Assembly: GCA_003008705.1 (NCBI GenBank)
Contig: PDUO01000155.1
Span: 1 to 17,830 of the forward strand
Origin: Pezicula radicicola
Lineage: Eukaryota > Ascomycota > Leotiomycetes > Helotiales > Dermateaceae
DNA: 17,830 nucleotides
Direction: 5' to 3'
The notes beneath the pieces were generated by a model. The model worked only from the letters and a program-made list of their open reading frames with translations. It ran no database searches and was not told the origin of the DNA. The translations under genes and the position numbers were made by a program. Numbering within the stretch: the first letter of the stretch is position 1; each line of letters begins with the position of its first letter. Shown piece by piece: positions 1 to 10,259 of the stretch.

Positions 1-1440
1 GCTTACTTATAACCCTCTTTACTAGTTATTTCAAACCTTCTATACTATTGATTAAGAATTGGTTCTGGAGATCTTTTAAGAATAACTATCTAATACTCTA
101 CTTAGTAGGGTTATCCTAGATCTTATCCTAGTGGATTTCAGGTAGGGGTATACCCTGGACCTAATAGTATAAATTTATCTATAGTATTAGTAACTTAGTA
201 ATCAACTAGCTCTAGGCCTAGCTTACTAGTCTATATACTATCTTCTAAACCTATTCTATATAGAATTGGACTCCCTGATATAAGAGAGTATCCCCTTTCT
301 ATTATATAGTCCCTTCGGTAGTAGTATTATATTAGATATATAGACTATAGGTTCGGGCCTCGAATATCTAATCCATCGGAGTTGGCTTTCTATACTTACC
401 TATTAATATCATGAATCAATAAGATATCCCTTGTATAAGCTTAATATAGCTTAGGCTTTACTCCTTGGCCTCTTCTTAGCTCTACTACTAGGTTAGCTTC
501 TGAGTAATACTAGCTTACTAGGCCTGATATACCTTCTAGATAACTATTAACCGAGTAAACTTAATAATAGTAGAGAGTTTAGGAGTATAATCCTTGGGTG
601 TCTCCTAGCCCTTGTCTTCTTAAATACCTAGAATAGCTAGACCACTAATAACTATACTCTAGTACTTATTATCAACGAGGTTATAATTAAGTAAGGTAAT
701 ATAGAATTATAGTAATACTTTCTAGATTTAATCCTAGAAGTATTAATATATATTATCCGTATAGTATTGTTTTTCCTCTTAGTAATTAGTTAACTAATCT
801 ATAGCTTCTATTAATATATCAATATAGGCCTATTACTATATAGTTAGCTTAAAATAAGGTTACTTATCCTCTTCTAGGTCCTTATAGTAGATGATATAGC
901 TAAGGAGCTACTTCTAAATAGTAGTATACTTCCGAAAAGTACCTAGCTTCATTTTATAGTTAAATAGCCTCTTAGGTTTTATCCCTTACTCCTTCTAGTT
1001 AGCCTCAACTAGTACTACCTTTCTAATAATACCCTTTATAGTAATACCCTACTTATCTTAAATCATCTTATTGAATACCTTATAGATAATATATAGCTTA
1101 GCTTCGTTGTCCTAGTTAATAGGCCTAACTAACTAATATAATTCTATAGGGTTAAACTAGACTAGGTACTAGGTCTATCTTATAAATCATAGCTATAGAT
1201 TTAACTTGAGAGACTTATTAATAACCTTGATCTTCCAATATTAGGCTACCAGGACTTGGTTCTGGCCCTCGTTAATCACTCTCTCTATCCTATCCTATAT
1301 ACTCTCGAGCTAGGGGCTACTCTNGAGACTACTCTAGCTCTTAACTCTTCTACTAATCTNGAAATACCTTGACTTTGGACCTTGGATAAAAAACCACTAG
1401 TATTATACCCTACTCTACTATAGTATAGATACTATAACCT
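1..1440 (-). pseudogene. RIP-degraded relic of an OrsD-like (DUF3505) large fungal protein, truncated by the window edge
   Basis: On the minus strand one reading frame can be followed without any indel from about 1290 down to base 1, roughly 430 codons, interrupted by dozens of stops that are mostly TAG. Reading TAG as former TGG or CAG gives family-like blocks. These are a KYTT..K.LLSYI block near 880-935, LAILGI near 626-650, DYTPKLSTIIKFTRLIVI near 537-601, EARTYSLYI..NTTTEGTI near 300-366, and DNPT near 103-115. From memory this order is typical of the OrsD/DUF3505 proteins of ascomycetes, which occur alone or ahead of a RecQ-type helicase. No function survives. The zinc-finger N-terminus, expected above 1300, is unreadable, partly because of N bases at 1324 and 1360. 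The C-terminal half would lie left of the window. The family name is recalled, not searched; the coding origin and RIP decay are directly visible. Confidence 0.6.
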
Positions 1441-2182
1441 AGCTAGTATTCTTCTTCGGCTATCCTTTCTTATTTAGATTCTTCTAGTTATATTCTATCT
1501 TACAATACCTTTATATTTTCTATATATCTTTATAGATATACTAGTATAGTAATTAGTTATTAATACTATAGAATATATACTATAGTCTATTTATCTATAG
1601 TAGTAATAATACTTGAATAGNCTCTNATATATCTACTAGGAATAGGAAGGGATTCTAGACTAGAATATCTTGATTAGGAATTAATCCTATAATATACTTA
1701 ATCTAGTCTATAATCCTTTACTACTCCTCCTTTCTAAATCTATATAGACTATCTATACTAAAGTAGACCTTAATCTTACTAGGTAATATAGTATATTAGT
1801 ACTTTTTATAAACTATAACTCTAAATATTAGTAGATAGTTAAACTAGTTTATAGTTAGTTTATAACTTGGTTATTAGTAGCTTAGTTACTTTTATTACTT
1901 AGATAATTATTTACTCTAAATATAATATTAATATAGACTCTGTCCTCTATATATCTTCTCTTCTTCTTATATAATATAAACCCCTATATATATAAGTCTA
2001 CCTAGGTTATCCAAGCTTAAGAGTAATAAATACTAAAACTATAAGAATAAGTATATATAATTATAATATACCTCTAACTTTAAATTTTATGATTCTAAGA
2101 ATAGGGTTAGAATCGCTGTATATAGTTTATTATTTCTTGATATTTATAGCTTCTTATATAACCTCCTTCTTACTTATTTTTA

Positions 2183-2220
2183 TAAACTAACCTAGCCCTA
2201 AAAATAAACTAACCTAGCCC
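2183..2220. repeat. Short tandem direct repeat, 16 bp x2
   Basis: TAAACTAACCTAGCCC occurs at 2183-2198 and again at 2205-2220, offset 22 bp. The C-rich string stands out in AT-rich surroundings. Function unknown. Confidence 0.7.
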
Positions 2221-2264
2221 CTATATCTTATAACTACCTAATTCTACTACTACTAAAATTAAAT

Positions 2265-2282
2265 CAACCCAGGGCTGGGTTG
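2265..2282. repeat. GC-rich 18-bp palindrome
   Basis: CAACCCAG, then GG, then CTGGGTTG form perfect 8-bp inverted arms around two bases, in an AT-rich block. The TG at 2281-2282 is followed by TTAAGG. A TG start of this kind could mark a long terminal repeat edge, but I found no matching CA end, so that reading is speculative. Confidence 0.6.
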
Positions 2283-2629
2283 TTAAGGTAATAAGAGATA
2301 GGAGGAGGAGGAAGATAAGGAGAGTAAGGGGTTAATAAACTTAAAATATTATTTATAATATTCTTCTTCTATTCTCTTTATTATTATATTTTATATTTTA
2401 GTTAAATTACTCCTTACTTACCCATTCCCTATTACTTTCCCTTAATGTATATATTAGAGTTTTTCTTTTTTAGATCTCTCTAGAATATACTACTTTTATT
2501 ATTAATAAAAATCTAATTAATTCTATTTACTTATAGCTTAGAAATATATTTATAAAATAAAGAACTTATTAATATCTATTATTTTATACAACTATATAAG
2601 ACATCTTGAATCCCTTCGATTCAACTATA

Positions 2630-3400
2630 ATAAGAAGGCTAAAGGGGCCCCCTATAGCTAGTTATAGCTTCGTCGACCTTGACTTAGGGTTACGAGGGCC
2701 GGTACTATCACGTGTATCCACCACTAAGGCTCGACCTAATTGGCTATATATTGAAGCTACGAAAAGAAATCCATAACAGGGCGATTATTTTTATTAAAAG
2801 TCTCTTGAATATAATAGAGCTATAGTTAGTCGGGCGCCGGTCTTTTCTTATTCACTAATTGCGAAGGAGGCCGTGTATAGCTACGTAGCTGTCCTTGGGG
2901 TAACCAGGCCTGCGGCCGTCACGTGTATCCATCACTAAGGCTCAACCTAATTGGCTATACTATAAAACCATGAAAAGAAATCAATAATATAACTATTCTA
3001 GCTCTAAAAAATTTCTTTTATATTATAGACCTAGGCTTTATTAAGTACCTACCTTTTTTCTTAATTAATTAATTAATTAGGCCCTTTGTAGCCTTATAGC
3101 CTCTACTTAGGGTTACGAGGCCCGCTACTATCACGTGTATCCACCACTAAGACTCGATCTAATTGGCTACGTCAAGAAACTACGAAAAGAAATCAGCAAC
3201 TTACCTATTATAATTATTAAAAATGTCTCTGATATTATAGAACCGAGTCTTATCGAGCCCCAACCTTTTTTATTAGTTAATTACTAAGGAGGCCCTTCCT
3301 AGCCTTATAGCTGCCCTTGGGGTTGCGAGGCCGGCCGTGGTCACGTGTGTCCACCACTAAGGCTCGATCTGATTGGCTACGTCGAGAAACGGCGATAGGT
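2630..3400. repeat. Tandem array of four ~211-bp units with a conserved CACGTG/CCAAT core
   Basis: The core string CACGTG, then TATCCACCACTAAGG, then a CTAATTGGCTA-like end begins at 2709, 2920, 3132 and 3342, giving spacings of 211, 212 and 210 bp. Upstream of each core is a related stretch with a GGGTTACGAGGCC-like segment, and downstream a GAAACTACGAAAAGAAAT-like segment. Each core holds the palindrome CACGTG and ATTGG, the reverse of the CCAAT box, about 26 bp further on. The units become more GC-rich from left to right, so copy four, next to the unmutated island, is the least RIP-affected. The sequence between cores is heavily AT-converted, including TTAATTAATTAATTAATTAGG-like runs near 3060. 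No protein is convincingly encoded. Confidence 0.85.
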
Positions 3401-4229
3401 TCCCTCTGCGACGGTTGTATAGGTCGACGAGGAGATCGGTGATGTCGCCGAGCTCGGCTCTGTATTAGTCGGACGATTAGGAGCTGCTTATGATCGGAGG
3501 AGGTCGTCGTTGCTGCTGTCGTCGCGGTCGTCGCGATTGTCGCGTCCTGCTTACCTAAGCAGGAATCCCGCCAAAATCCAAGGCGGGTCTCGCTTAGTGC
3601 CTGGTCTCTGTGTATAGGACTTACTACTATTGGGAATAACCTAAGTAAAGACAAGGAAAACAAAGAGCCCTTACTGATGATGTTAAGTGTGGTTAGACTT
3701 TAATGGTTTCTTAGTTGGTGGTAAGTAGATACTTTACAGAAGGGGTGTGGATGATAGAATGGTGGAGTTGACTAGTGTGACAAGGAAGAATGTTATAGGA
3801 CCTTGCGCTTGATGTACATCAGAATGGTAATCTAATGGACTGCAGGCTGGTGTCAAGTTAGCTAGTGGGAGGGACCTCGCGGGGGGGTGGTGATATACAA
3901 TCAAGGTTCTGCGTACTAGTAGCTCCAAGTCTACCTATAAAGTGGGTGAGTTCAGGATGTAGATGACTTAGGAGTGAAGAAACTAACCTAGATGGCGGCC
4001 AAAGGTACAGAAGTAGATCTTGAGTGTACCTAAGGTTTAATAGTTGCCTAGGCAATGGTAATTGGACTGTTAAGGTGAGTTAGACATGGAGGAACTGATA
4101 GGAAAATGGCGAGTTTTAGCTTGCTAAAGATAGAGATGCAGGGAATCAAGAAGCTAATCTGCAAGATGGTATAATAGGGAGGTCTTGGGAATGGTTGGCC
4201 GAACAAGATTTAAGTAAGTGAATTTATGA
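3400..4229. other. Non-repetitive island upstream of the intact gene
   Basis: Base composition is balanced and RIP signs are few. The part near 3500-3545 is rich in GTCGTC-type triplets. Short minus-strand open frames exist here, but they have no start context, splice structure or family resemblance, so I treat the stretch as intergenic or distal promoter DNA. Confidence 0.5.
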
Positions 4230-4486
4230 ATAGGAAGGCAAGGCTCCTTCCTCTCCCGCACCACAACCCTAACACTACAACTTCCACCATCTTCCTTCTA
4301 CCTCTTCCCTCTATCCTCCTACAACCTCTACATCTTCACTTCCACCCATCAACCTTCACACCTACGTCCACAATACAGCTTGAACTTCTCCAACAACGCT
4401 CCGGCCCCTATAGCATCTCGTAGCCTCCCTTGGTTCCCATTCAGAGACAATCTGTTGGTGCTTTGCGTGTACTTTCACCTTTGGTG
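4230..4486 (+). promoter_or_regulatory. Pyrimidine-rich promoter / 5' leader of the downstream gene
   Basis: From about 4245 to 4400 the plus strand is dominated by C and T, as is common just upstream of, or inside, the leaders of filamentous-fungal genes. The tract ends shortly before the GTAAGT donor at 4487. I infer that transcription starts in or near it. A 65-codon open frame across it is low-complexity and not counted as a gene. Confidence 0.4.
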
Positions 4487-4755
4487 GTAAGTAATACTCT
4501 GTGTGGAGCGATCAGCTTCTGCTATACCTGATTGCCGGGTATTCTTTGTTTCTCCTCCCCTTGAGTCTAACCTCCTCATTTCTCTCCTCCACTAGAAATC
4601 CAGCTCTGTCTTCCCATCTCGCATCATTTCCCCGCCTGGCCGAGTCCAGCTCTCTGTTGCTTCCACACCACATCATCCTTAGTACAATTATGATTATTTC
4701 AGTGATTATCTAATGTACGAGCCTTCTTATATACATAAGCGCTAACTGTTGGTAG
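4487..4755 (+). other. Predicted 5'UTR intron (269 nt)
   Basis: The donor GTAAGT is at 4487, the branch-like GCTAAC at 4741-4746 and the acceptor TAG at 4753-4755. Splicing would place the start codon at 4767 only 11 nt into the next exon. The frame upstream of the donor contains no ATG, so the intron would be untranslated. An alternative shorter intron could use a GT at 4715. Confidence 0.4.
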
Positions 4756-4766
4756 ATACCACAACA

Positions 4767-5682
4767 ATGCCGATGCATCCAGAAATCACCTTCGGCCCCC
4801 ACTCCGACGCCGAACGCATGGAAAAACTTGCTGCCTGGAACAAGGCTCGGGATGAATTCGCTATTCTACGGCAAACAATTACAGGCAGGGAGGAGCAGAC
4901 CCAGACCCAGGCGTTCAACCGTCTTATGGTACGTTCCATTCCCAAACCCTAAGGTACCAGTGAGCTCATCACGGTGTTCAGAAGGCTGGCCAGGAGTACT
5001 CGCTGGTTGGTGGAACGATTGTTTTTCTCCTTACGGACGTCAGAATCGGGGTAGAACCCGGCCCGGACTCACAACCGGAGTATCAATACGGTCCGGTGGC
5101 CTTCTTTGGTCGACCCGCCGTGGCTGCGCCTTGGGGTGGACTTGTATGGTGAGTGGCCCGACGTGAGTCTGAGGGACCAAACTAACATCTGATAGGGCTC
5201 TTCTTAACCAAGTCTGGTTCTCCCCCGGCCAGATGGACAAAGGCAAGTTTCTCGAGTCCGAGGTGTCTCAGATTGCTATTACTGGCCTTCAACCAGATCC
5301 GCACTCCCGGATGCTGATGCTGGGTGCTTTGGAGCCTTGTGCTTGGAACGACGCAGACATGGAGCGCGCAATTGGCGAGTTGATCGCCCAGAGAACGGGT
5401 ATAGTGAGTCTAGGTTGGCCAGGCATGAGGCCGCTTGCAAGTGGAGAGGGAAATCGGGTGCACCAGTCGTTCGTGCCAGGAGACCAAGGGGCGGGCGGTG
5501 TGGGAGGTGGAAGTGTGTAGGCATACGGCTAGGCTGACTTACCCTGGTTTTTTGGCTTACTTATTCTCCTTCCCTTTCTCCTTTAGACCTCAATTGACCA
5601 CTTGTTAATAGGCTCCAGCTTTCCTTTGTACATTAGTCTAATGGTGGATGATTTTCTTTGGGATTTTCCTGCTTGGCAATGA
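4767..5682 (+). CDS. Intact multi-exon gene, unknown ~210-residue protein
   Basis: I do not recognise the family. Predicted exons are 4767-4928, 4982-5148, 5196-5403 and 5587-5682. The introns begin GTACGT, GTGAGT and GTGAGT and end CAG, TAG and TAG; the second has a clear ACTAAC branch site, and the third has a long pyrimidine tract before its acceptor. Joined, they keep frame for 210 codons and stop at TGA 5680-5682. The start ATG at 4767 follows ACAACA, a good fungal context; another in-frame ATG lies two codons on. The protein opens with MPMHPEITFGPHSDAERMEK and a charged probable helix. A middle part rich in Gly, Pro and aromatics follows (GPVAFFGRPAVAAPWGGLVW), then FLESEVSQIAITGLQPDPHS and a helical MERAIGELIAQ. 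It has no signal peptide or membrane segment and almost no cysteine, which suggests a soluble intracellular protein. If the last intron is retained, the protein instead ends in a Gly-rich tail at TAG 5518-5520. The last exon is the least certain part. Confidence 0.65.
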
Positions 5683-7254
5683 GACTATATATATACAAAA
5701 GAGAGTGAGTAACTGAAGCATGCACGAATAGCTTGCATACCATCGGAGAAACAGTCAAAACATAAGAGAGTGGCTTAAAAACCAACGGCTAGAATAATAC
5801 CCTCGGGGCATCTATAGCATGAACTGAACATTGGTAGGATTTGCGATTTCTGAAATATATGACAAAACTACTATATTTGGTAACATTCTGCTTGTTGGTG
5901 ATATCCGAGGCTTGAATTAGAGATGTGCATATATCGCAACCTGTGGTTTACATTCCATTGCTCTAAAGGAAATTATTAAAACCTAGCAATAAAGTGCCTA
6001 TTTTACGAAAGAGTGGAGTCGGGCTCTGCCACAGTATAATTTAGTGCAAGGCCCATATAAAATTACTACTCGTCAGTAAAATCTTCCTCTCTTCATCAAC
6101 AGCACGATTTTCATCGAAAGCTTCGTTTTCCCACCCACCATCCCTATAGTCTATGTATATAGTTAGTTTAGCCCTATTACAGGAGCGTTTTGGCAGTAAA
6201 CAGGCACCCCAGAGCATCATTTCCCATATAAATTAGGAGCAATTCGATGTTGCCGTATAGGCTAAAGCTGCTCTGGGCGTGCTGGTTTAGGCGCTGCACT
6301 CTGGCAAAGCACGAAATAAGACAATATTAAACCGATTTATATGAAGAATAGCAATTGACTTGGTAGGTTAAAAATCAACGAACCAATTCGACGAAATGAG
6401 ATGAATAAACTCCCAAAGAGGCCGCAGGGATACTACCCCAACTTCCGATGAACTAGGTTATCCTCTTTCGACGAATTCTCCCTGCGATGTATGCCACCGA
6501 AGTTTAAGGAAAGCCAAAGGTGTTATAGATGATAGGGTAGCTTCGTATTTTTATTAGCCATAAGAAACTACGTATAGGATGGGAAGGTCAATAGTACCTC
6601 CTTTTATATACCCATCGAACCTCACGACACTTGACTTGGTAGTATACCCTGTATTGTTCTGTAGTAGTGTCTGAGTCACCCATAAACATGGCAATCCTTC
6701 CTCGATCAACTAACCTGTCTGGTCAGCCTCCTTGTGGCAGTGACTGTGGAGTGACATAAGAGTAGCACTTTGCAACGAAACGCCCTGAGGTAGTCAGGCG
6801 AAGGCCTGACACCAGCGAAGCCTAGCCCTGAAGACCCCAAGACGCACTTCTTGGTTTTATGTGGTTTCCAGAAGCTCGGGTAGTAAAATGTCAATAGGTA
6901 CAATCGATGATTTTACTTCCTAGACGCTTGAAAAGAGTGGCGTGGTTCTATATACAGGATAAATTCATAGGTAGACCAGAATAATTCGACTGCGACGAAG
7001 AGTACCACGGCAAGTGTAGCTGAAAGTACCAAGTAATACCAAGCCATTTTCTAAATCCTCTCTAAGGTTGGGTATATTCATTTGAAAGTTTCGAGGCTTG
7101 GCTTCTCCCAACAGTCGGGTATGGCTACTTCGAGACTAGAGAGTGGAGTTCGTCCAGGGATAGGAACGGCGATCTAGTAGCCTAGCCCTCGCCCGCAGCA
7201 GCATAACTTCAGCGATCAACCCTAGAATTATTGGATATCCCTTGCAAAAGCAGA

Positions 7255-7345
7255 CTACTCGAGGTTGTTGTCATTCTGAATGGTCTTGTCAATACGTAGA
7301 TAGAAATATTCTGTAGTTTTGTTAAACAGAAAATCTTCCTTCAGT
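7255..7345. repeat. Divergent direct repeat, copy 1
   Basis: GTTGTTGTCA at 7264-7273 and AGAAATATTCTGTA at 7302-7315 recur in the same order, with nearly the same spacing, about 672 bases further on. Similarity continues patchily on both sides. This points to an old duplication inside the decayed region. Confidence 0.55.
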
Positions 7346-7925
7346 TCGATTACCGACGTCTCTAGGTAGGTTGAATGGCGTCGTCATTGACGAATAGGTT
7401 GAAAACGAGGTTCTGTGGCTCCCGCTGCTTGTCGTGCTCTAGCTTGGCACCTCTCTAAGTTGTCTTAGAACCTCGATTCGTTGCTGTAGAAGCGCAAAAG
7501 CAAGCTCCGAATATTGAACTTTAGAGTAGTGCTGAGTTATGGACCACTAGCCTACGCTGTGCCGTTCAGTGTCGGAAATGATGCGTAAGTTCCCGGCTAC
7601 AGTGGAATCAAGTATGGTCATACCTCTACAGCACATGTGGTAATCTCCCTGCTGTGATGAACGTAGTGGAATTAATCGACGTTGATTTCTAGATGTCGAG
7701 ATTCTAGACGTACAAAACCAGTAGTTTCTTCGACTCCTTCTCTTCTCGTGGTATATGAGTCCTGAAGCTCCTAAAAAGCCAAACATCCTTGGTTTGGAGA
7801 TTATTATGGAGTGAGTTTACACAGTTCGTGCTTATGACCACTACTTCTCGACGCTCCCGGGCATGGGGTTCTGTCGACCAACCCTAAGATGCCGCATAGG
7901 CAACTAGTTCTTCTTTCAAAAACAG

Positions 7926-8018
7926 GATATTCGTAGTTGTTGTCAGTCAGAACGTTATTGTTATTTCAAAGGGAGAAATATTCTGTATTTCAGTCAAGGT
8001 AGAAAGCTCTTATCCAGC
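7926..8018. repeat. Divergent direct repeat, copy 2
   Basis: This is the partner of the copy at 7255-7345. GTTGTTGTCA is at 7935-7944 and AGAAATATTCTGTA at 7974-7987. Small indels separate the copies, so the duplication is not recent. Confidence 0.55.
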
Positions 8019-8889
8019 TCAACTACTGTATCGGCAACCTAGGTAATAGAGCCTTAGTGTTGACGAGGGAGTTAAGTATAGGTTTTCTGTAGAGCTCACA
8101 TTTCTCTCCCCCGCCACGTCTTCTCCCTACACTATTACGGTAGAAATAGACCATAAATTCTTGACGAATCTAAAAGGCAAGAATAAGCCGTAGAGTATTT
8201 GAACAATCTCCGGCAGGTGGTTGTTAGCGATCTTGATTATTCTAGGTTATATTCAACTACCCTCGCTCACTCGGATAAAAGCTATATAGTTCCCTGCAGA
8301 GTAGAAAACCATATACAAGTAGGAATAAATCAACTAAACTAAGAAGCAAAACAGTAAAGGCAACGAGGTATAATAAGCGATTGAATTCAGCGAATATATA
8401 GGAACAGTCATGTGATTGTATAGAACTTCGATATTGTGGAAATGGAGTGGTGTATATATGAATGAATTGTGAGTACTTGCCCTCTGATTTACAAGGGTAG
8501 AGGCTAGGTTTTATATACAAAAATTGGAGGAGTTGGATTGGGCCGAAATGGTATATAAAATGACGCGATTTCCATGCATAAAGCTTAATTTCAGGAGCCA
8601 CAAATCCGACCAAAATGAGGATATAATGTCCATGCTAATAGCACGTGATTATATTGGGCGACAGATTACCACTATAAGTGTACTCTTCTTATACACTTAG
8701 TTCTACACAGAATACAACACCACATTACTGTCTACAATTAACCTTCCCACTCAACATAAGCGACTGCATTTGTAATCTTCCCTGCCAAAAGCAGGAGCTT
8801 AGGTTTCTTTGATAAATAACACTCCATTTCCTCCATCTCACTGTTTACGCTAGAGGGAGAGTCGGGCTCTGACCGAGGCAAAAAAAATT

Positions 8890-10245
8890 ACCTCCGTGGT
8901 CGTAGGAGCGCCTCCACTAGCGTGACTTTATAAGTTGATTCCAGAATAACTAAGGATTTGCTTTTAAAACTAGGCTATACACAGCTACTACCAGTCCACC
9001 TAGACTTGTCATTGTAAAGACAAGAGCGGTTTTGTAGGGCTGTCCAGTCTAGAAATAGTCCTTACGTCCTGATTCTCAGCTTCTACGAATTATGTTACAC
9101 ATGGTCCTCCTGTTATAGTCCCTGCAAAAGGTAGTCTCCCGGCACTCTCTTGCATAGGTAGCGACGTCGGCTTCGGGCCATTGAGTTCCTTGTCAATGGT
9201 GGCGCTTGTAGAAGAAAGAGAAGAAGGAAGGCCAATTCGAGGTATTTATACAACTTTCGAAGCATTGTTTTCAGTGATCTTCCAACTCCTAGTGTCTAGG
9301 GTAGTTCGAATACTAGTAGAACTTGCTCCCCTTTCCTCATAATCCTCTTGTGAGGAGTAGATGCTTCCCTCTGCACAGTAGAAGACTATAGGTAGCAGGG
9401 GGTATTCTGACTTAATCGAGCAGGGAAGCGTCAACAGTATTGCAATACAGTAGGTTGGTCTATTGCATCGAGCTCTGACTGATAGCCTCGCCAGACGTGG
9501 CCTATTCTCTTCGAACATTGAGAACTAGTAATCAATCCTCTATATTCATATTTCGAGAGAACCTTTACTAAGAAGAGTGCAACAGCTCGACACATACTAA
9601 TGGCCATGCGTGTTAGTTGGCCCGTGGTTGTCAGGGTGAAGACCGAATTTTCAGCACGTTCGGAAGCAGAAGCCGTTTCCTAGTTTTCTATGGTTGGGCG
9701 AAGTCGTCGATACTCCTATAGACTAGTGGCGGCGACGTTGGTCTAACCTAGCTTTCGACTTCTTTTTGGGCCTTAGGTTGGTCTCCTTCTCCTTGGCTGA
9801 CCACTTCCTTTGTTGCGGCCTCCAATCGGTCAAATGCTCTCTGCTGCTTCCTGCTTAATTTAAATGCCGGCTTCTGGCTATCTGGCATTTCCTGGGCCCG
9901 GTAGATGTAACTCAACATCTGCTTCCACCACCTAGTGTAATTCTAGAATGTAATCTTGCCCATCCGGCTATTGAATAGCCTGCTGGCTCTCTAGCCACTC
10001 TCTCTCTGATTAACTCCCACTAATGCAAAATGACCTACATCCTCGGCTTTGGCGGCTTTCTAGGCGGCTCGGATCATCTGTACAAACGCACCATAGATGA
10101 CTTCTAATATAGGGTTATCATCCTAGTCAACGGGCCTGAGTAATGCTTGGATTTTCTTTGCATCCTTGCCTCCCAAATGCCTAGGATTAGGCTGGTTTCT
10201 GGCGACCTCGAAAAATGCTGACTTATGGCCCTGCTAGAAAAATCT
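8890..10245 (-). pseudogene. Second OrsD-like (DUF3505) relic, lightly RIP-mutated and frameshifted
   Basis: Read on the minus strand from about 10240, one frame runs to about 9520. It gives GHKSAFFEVARNQPNPRHLG, ILEVIYGAFVQMIRAA, VGHFALVGVNQRESG, RASRLFNSRMGKITF, NYTRWWKQMLSYIYRAQE, FKLSRKQQRAFDRLEAAT and later NMNIED.LLVLNV. Stops before 9750 are TAG where Trp or Gln is expected. The RP.D....L..IY..F..MI, TRWWKQ.LSYI and LLVLNV blocks match the order of the relic at 1-1440. Below 9520 the frame shifts, but W..EA..YA.....TT near 9120-9190 and FTMTSLGGLVVAVYS near 8970-9020 again follow the family order. The family is that of OrsD-like proteins, often linked to RecQ-type helicases; no helicase motif is visible here. 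Its lower limit is unclear. Confidence 0.6.
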
Positions 10246-10259
10246 TACTCAAGGACAAA

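Larger units (their letters stand above)
1440..2629. other. AT-rich RIP-mutated block without recognisable gene
   Basis: This stretch is very AT-rich, dense in TAG and CTA, and has no open frame of useful length on either strand. It contains ambiguous bases near 1621 and 1626. It may hold the lost N-terminal part of the relic to its left, or another repeat. The only structured items I see are the short direct repeat and the palindrome between 2183 and 2282. Confidence 0.6.
5690..8889. other. Long decayed region without identifiable gene
   Basis: After the gene come TATATATATA-like DNA at 5686 and a possible AATAAA polyadenylation signal at 5988-5993. Beyond that I find no gene. Composition is intermediate, and stop codons are frequent in all frames. 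The longest open frames (minus strand, 7547-7786 and 8257-8613) lack family signals. The 13-mer GAGTCGGGCTCTG occurs at 6016-6028 and 8859-8871. An 8-bp inverted repeat, TAAGTGTA / TACACTTA, lies at 8675-8699. The lower end may contain unreadable C-terminal parts of the relic that starts at 10245. Confidence 0.5.

Noticed and set aside
2683..3120. TTAGGG strings inside the 211-bp units, considered as telomere repeats
   Set aside because: They occur singly, once per unit, and are not tandem. They are part of the larger repeat unit.
3277..3663. Minus-strand open frame of 128 codons
   Set aside because: It overlaps the last unit of the tandem array and a GTCGTC-rich tract. Its composition follows these repeats and shows no domain.
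4226..4423. Plus-strand open frame of 65 codons, Leu/Pro/Thr rich
   Set aside because: It is low-complexity translation of a pyrimidine tract, better explained as a promoter or leader.
8257..8613. Minus-strand open frame of 118 codons with a hydrophobic stretch near its C-terminus
   Set aside because: It lies in decayed DNA with no family signal or splice context. The hydrophobic run is what AT-rich sequence often yields by chance.
9246..9518. Minus-strand open frame of 90 codons
   Set aside because: It lies inside the second OrsD-like relic. It may carry a shifted piece of that frame, but it is not an independent gene.
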